Shown: in pieces, positions 60,050 through 64,000 of the stretch | Numbering within the stretch: the first letter of the stretch is position 1 | Layout: each line of letters opens with the position of its first letter | NCBI GenBank assembly: GCA_964036665.1 | Contig: OZ038530.1 | Span: 19,180,001 to 19,244,000 of the forward strand | DNA from: Gordius sp. MW1 | Lineage: Eukaryota > Nematomorpha > Gordioida > Gordea > Gordiidae | DNA: 64,000 nt | Direction: 5' to 3' | Made by a program: the position numbers and the translations under genes | Notes under the pieces: generated by a model | The model's database searches: none | Told to the model about the DNA's origin: nothing | The model's input: the letters and a program-made list of their open reading frames with translations, nothing else

Positions 60050-62445
60050 ATGTTTCGATTCATAATTTTAATAGCATTGACAATTAGCGCAATTCAAGCT
60101 TTGAAGACAGACGCTGGCAAAAGTAGGCAAATTTTATATATTAAATTTAAACTCTTAACTCGTAATTTTTTATAAACTTTAATTTATTTTCTATGAGTTT
60201 TAACAAAATGTATTGTGTGGTAGTAATACTTGGCAACTGTAACAATTTTAGGTCCCACTTTTATTTCAATAGATTTTGAAATGAATAATTTAAATTTTGC
60301 ACCATGTTTTTTAGTGTAACAAATTTGGCTCATAATGAAATTTATTAATCATAGGAAACCTTAAAATTGCAAAGTATTCAGAACATGGCATTCGAGAGCT
60401 AGCTCTCCAACTTCCTCCTTTGGAGAGTGGAATTTCCAATGCAGTCATAATGACTTTTAAAGAGCCAAAAAATCCTTTGAAAAAAATTATAACCGGGTAC
60501 TTATTCTATGTTTACGAGTTTGTCAACACTAGTCACCTTAATTTGGTCCCACACAATGACTTAACCTATGTAGCTCGGGTAAAGATGATTGCCATGTTAA
60601 TCACAATTAGTTACACACAACCAATTGCACTTTTTTTCATTTTTTACGGAAAAATATTTAGAGAAATGATATATTTAGAGTTTTGTATCTTTTTTTAACT
60701 ATAATAAGTACATATACAAAAAGATTAATTTTTATAATTGAGTTTAAGTAGAGACGCAAATGGATAAGCAATATAAAAATCATATCAGTCGGCATTATTT
60801 AATTATATTTTTTAAAACATATTGCAATAACATTGGAAAATGTTAATCGGATATTTTTTGTTATTTATAAAATAGTTTCATAGACAGGATAAATACAAGG
60901 GCAAATCACTATCGTTTGCCCATAAAATTGAAAACTTAATTCCGAAGAAAAACTATTTTCTCATAGTTCATGTTGAATATGCGAAGGGAGAAATTAAATC
61001 AGCATTTAGTGCAAGCATGCATTTCACTTGTAAGAAAATTATATTGATCCTATTAATTTTAATCTTAATTTATTAATGCTAGATGGAATGAAAAAGAACG
61101 GCCAAGCTGTGCTAAAATCTTCAGGTAATCGTGTAAAGCAAATTTTAAAAAATTATCTTAGCAGGAAAATTTTCATCTACCTTTGTAATACAGTCGAAAC
61201 TTCTTAATCGCAAATCGGATTATCGCAAAAATCTTTTAATCGTGAAGTTAACCGGCATTTGTTTTTTTTTAAACGATAATATTAACAAAAACATCGTTTA
61301 TTGACAACTCGCTTAATAGTACAATATCGGATATTCACAAACATTTTCGAGTCCTTAAATCAACCAGATAATTATATAAAATATCGTTTTATTGTGAAGC
61401 GTAAGAAATGAATATTTAATATAATGTACATATACTTTTATCTCCATCGTTCGCGAAATATCGGTTAATCGCGAATTTTTTTCAGGCCCAAGGCTTTGCA
61501 ATTAAGCGGTTTTGACTGTAATATTAAAATTGTATTATTCACTGAAATAATACTTAAAGTTAGGATTTTGAAGGCTCATAATAATAAATTAAAATATATA
61601 GTTCTATTATCCTGGCTGCCTGTCAAATTTTATGTGAATATAGTAATCTTCCTTGATCTTCACAACTCGAAATCTTTTGAATTAGTATTTAACAGATCCT
61701 TAAAATTATATATCAATATTTTGTAAAAAACTTTGCATAAAAAACTAGCATTAAAAGATATAATTGGAAAATGAAGACTTAATACGCACATAAAACCAAA
61801 CTCCACAATATTAAAAAATAATCTAATGAAATAAATTAATATTTGCAGGCAAATCCGAATTTGCCCCAGCATTGAGGGCAATCGTTAAAAAACACCCTAA
61901 TCACCAAGAGCTTGTAGTAAGCTGGCGCAGCGATATTCCTAATCCCACCATTGAATATTACGCTCTACGCGTCGTTTCTACCATTTCCAATCATGAATTA
62001 TATAGCATAGTGGACAAGGTAAAGTGCAGAATATTTGTTATTTAAACATATTGAACAAGTAAAATGTTTAGTGAACTATGTTAAGTCTATGTTTTTAGAT
62101 TAAATGAATAAAATTTATAATATTTGCCAAAAACTCAAAATTTAAAGTCAGTTTATAAAAGGTTTGTTAATAAAAAATGATAAACACTTATATTAGAGTT
62201 AAATAAAAAACTATGGTTTTAGTTTTTTACGATTTTGTAATTAATATATGTTTGTGTACATTCAATTAACTTATTGAATGAAAAAAATGTAAAAAAATAT
62301 ATATTTTTTATAGCTTTCGGACAAATCACATACATTCACATCAGTGAATAAAGGTGAAGAGTACGAAATAACAATGGTTGCCAAACCTTACACATTAGAT
62401 GCCGAAGCCGACTATACTTCATCTAGAATTTTTATCAAGACGTGA
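60050..62445 (+). CDS. Secreted two-domain protein, possibly fibronectin type III-like (paralogue B)
   Basis: Exons: 60050-60122, 60355-60578, 60876-61029, 61083-61124, 61849-62018 and 62314-62445 give 264 residues. Exons 1, 2, 4 and 5 are exactly as long as those of paralogue A (73, 224, 42 and 170 bp) and all intron phases match. The protein starts with signal peptide MFRFIILIALTISAIQA. Shared blocks include YSEHGIRELALQLP, GYLFYVYEF, NYFLIVHVEY, FSAS, PNHQELVVSWRSDI and ADYTSSRIFI. There is no transmembrane segment, so a secreted product is likely; the function is not known. A TATA box lies at 60000 and AATAAA at 62568-62573. Intron 3 is 53 bp, against 6.3 kb in paralogue A. Confidence 0.83.
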
Positions 62446-62567
62446 TGATACTTTATATCCTAACATTTTATTTCACGCCATTAAGATGAATTAAAATTGA
62501 TCCTATTTTTTATGTTAATAAATTTTTTATATACAATTTTTATAAATTGTATAACTATTTGCTGCGA

Positions 62568-62573
62568 AATAAA
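62568..62573 (+). terminator. Polyadenylation signal of paralogue B
   Basis: AATAAA lies about 120 bp after the stop codon. Another candidate sits near 62517. Confidence 0.5.
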
Positions 62574-63150
62574 ACTTTCATTTTAATACAAAGCTATGTT
62601 AGAGCTTATGCAAATTTATTATTATGTACCTTAAGTTTACGAATTTTTCATATGCATCATAAAATAATATTTAAAGTAATTAAAATTTTTACTTTGATTT
62701 ATATAAATTTTTAAAGTACAATTAAAATGTATGCTGTAGAATCTCACCTAATAGCCATTTAGGTGTATTCAAATAGTGCCTCTACCAAACTTTGTTCAAG
62801 GTGAAACTTTAGTTATCTAAATTAGGCAATAGTTGGTAATCATCAACACTTAGTAAATAAAGTGGATGCCTTAGTCTGCGATTTAAAAATTCGTAAGTAA
62901 CTGCGGGACTGTTAGGGTATCATGAGGACATGTTGTGATATAACCATATCCTGTAGGATTTGCTGAGCGTGGATAATTGTTGTAATGTTTATTTCTTTTG
63001 TAAATTTAATGTCAATGTTATAAATACGATGAATAATGGGAGAAAACCTATTATATATAAATGAAAACGCCTAGTTGGGAAAAAAATATTAAAATCTTTG
63101 ATCTTTAAAAGATCCGCTCTAAACATCATAAACTTATTAAAAAGTAATTA
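62574..63150. other. Intergenic AT-rich DNA downstream of paralogue B
   Basis: Nothing coding or repetitive was recognised. Confidence 0.4.
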
Positions 63151-63157
63151 AAATAAA

Positions 63158-63395
63158 ACTAAGCCCTTCGGGCCTAGTTGGAGCCTCCAACCCCCTTTCC
63201 TGTGAACCACCCCCCCAGACCCTTAACTCCTCGGGGGCTCAGGGCCCTAAGTCTCCTGGGGGCTCCGCCCCCAGACCCCCGCTCAGCACAGTGCCTGTTA
63301 CACATATCTCTGGCATAAATTATCATACACTAAAGTTATTGCTCTTTTATACTACGTATAAACATAGCATATTCGCTATGCAATTTAGGATTTAA
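63158..63395 (+). mobile_element. Variant composite-element 5' end
   Basis: It starts with a hairpin of different sequence but the same form (CTAAGCCCTTCGGGCCTAG), then a second strong hairpin GGGGGCTCCGCCCCC at about 63260-63275, then TATACTACGTATAAACATAGC and TTCGCTATGCAATTTAGG, which match the TATACTCCGTATAAACGTAGC subterminal block of the composite elements. It appears to be a second subfamily, and only this end is visible. Confidence 0.55.
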
Positions 63396-63840
63396 TCGAG
63401 AGGAACATCGTGGAGAATTTAACATTGGAAAAGGCTAAGGGTTAAACGTGAAGTATATATTCATGCCCGACTTGTGTGCAGTCCGGAATGCAGGGACAGT
63501 TGCTAAAGTAAATCAATTGTTAGCTGCTTCGCCCCTAACCCTACCCTGGGGGCTCCGTTTATACAAAAACACGTTCAAAATTGTCATATGCTATTGGGCC
63601 AAAAAAATTAAAAAAAAATCGGGCGTTTAAAAAAATGTCGTGTCTAAAGCTATAAATAGCCCATCTGTGGAAGCAAAGGCCCTTGTAAGGGAGGGGGTGC
63701 GATGATACGTGGGAAAGAAATTATATAAGGGCATGACACTTTAAACATGCTAGTCGTTGCAGCGACATGCAATAGCTCCGCTATTGCCTGTACCGACCGC
63801 GCATGGGTTAGTAGTCAACAGACGGGCAAAAAGCAAATAC
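63396..63840. repeat. Repeat-derived region with GCAATAGC hairpin
   Basis: The block AGCGACATGCAATAGCTCCG...ATTGCCTGT at about 63760-63792 recurs at 10898-10930 and forms a GCAATAGC-TCC-GCTATTGC hairpin. The open frame at 63448-63630 is not supported by any family motif. Confidence 0.5.
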
Positions 63841-63845
63841 ATAAG

Positions 63846-64000
63846 AGTAGTGTTGTAAATGAACGGCTCAAAATTTTTAAAAAATTGATGAACGCCGTTC
63901 CTTTTTTTTGGTGAACTTTGAACGTGAACGCGTTCCTTTTTTTGATGAACGAGTTCGAATTTAACGTTCAATTTTAAAAACCCTTTTTCAATTTAGTTTA
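63846..64000. mobile_element. Left end of a GAACG-type hAT element, running out of the window
   Basis: TAGTGTTGTAAATGAACG resembles the ends TTTACAGCACTA (reverse complement TAGTGCTGTAAA) at about 13047, and GAACGTGAACGCGTTCC is shared with about 12970-13015. This suggests the same hAT family as the fragment at 11925. Confidence 0.5.

Noticed and set aside
61130-61850. Additional exon in intron 4 of paralogue B (76-codon frame at 61496)
   Set aside because: Paralogue A has no equivalent, and exons 4 and 5 join in phase without it.

Overview
The window looks like AT-rich nuclear DNA of an animal, probably an invertebrate. The evidence is spliced genes with canonical GT-AG introns (several only 34-71 bp long), a CatSper sperm-channel subunit, a thioredoxin-glutathione reductase, a 19S proteasome subunit, and a dense load of eukaryotic transposons (hAT, RTE, Penelope-like, a GG[A/C]CATT-terminated TIR transposon and foldback MITEs). 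I cannot place the lineage further from sequence alone. There is no bacterial-style operon, CRISPR array or complete rRNA/tRNA gene.

Layout. 1-13.4 kb is almost pure accessory DNA: a hAT fragment (1-1225), two head-to-tail copies of a composite tandem-repeat element in minus orientation (about 1883-5640), a nearly full but broken hAT transposase gene (5651-8301), mosaic repeats (8.3-11.2 kb), another satellite array (11.2-11.9 kb) and a second copy of the first hAT fragment (11.9-12.8 kb). 13.45-14.67 kb (minus) holds the first three coding exons of TGR. 17.77-25.34 kb (minus) is a complete four-exon CATSPERE, with a degraded RTE retrotransposon in its second intron. 27.78-37.67 kb (plus) is PSMD6/RPN7 in seven exons; its fourth intron carries a 4.2 kb TIR transposon and its sixth a copy of the composite element. 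38-44 kb is repeats, including hAT-type elements with perfect 8-bp target duplications. 44.34-52.90 kb and 60.05-62.45 kb (plus) are two paralogous genes for small secreted proteins with the same six-exon plan; intron 3 is 53 bp in the second gene but 6.3 kb in the first because two composite elements sit there. Between them lie a hAT derivative, an 8-bp-TSD MITE, a G/C-tract foldback element, a Penelope-like GIY-YIG element and a palindromic MITE. The last 1.5 kb is again element termini.

The most interesting system is the composite element. Its order is a GC hairpin (CTCGGGCCTTCGGCCCTCG), a polypurine block, a subterminal inverted repeat containing TTGCTATGCAATTTATGGGC, a tRNA-like Pol III box, about 520 bp of unique sequence, an array of two interspersed satellite unit types (about 107 and 128 bp) built on one CCAATGG/CCATTGG hairpin core, two further short tandem repeats, an ACGG-type microsatellite, and a terminal ATTGC/GCAAT inverted repeat. 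The architecture recalls Helentron-associated elements (DINE-1, bivalve pearl), but no protein is encoded. Comparing copies here reveals an empty site, a micro-inversion and a reconstructed pre-insertion intron.

Exon borders were worked out by eye from splice consensus, reading phase and remembered family sequences; they are internally consistent in phase but not confirmed by transcripts.
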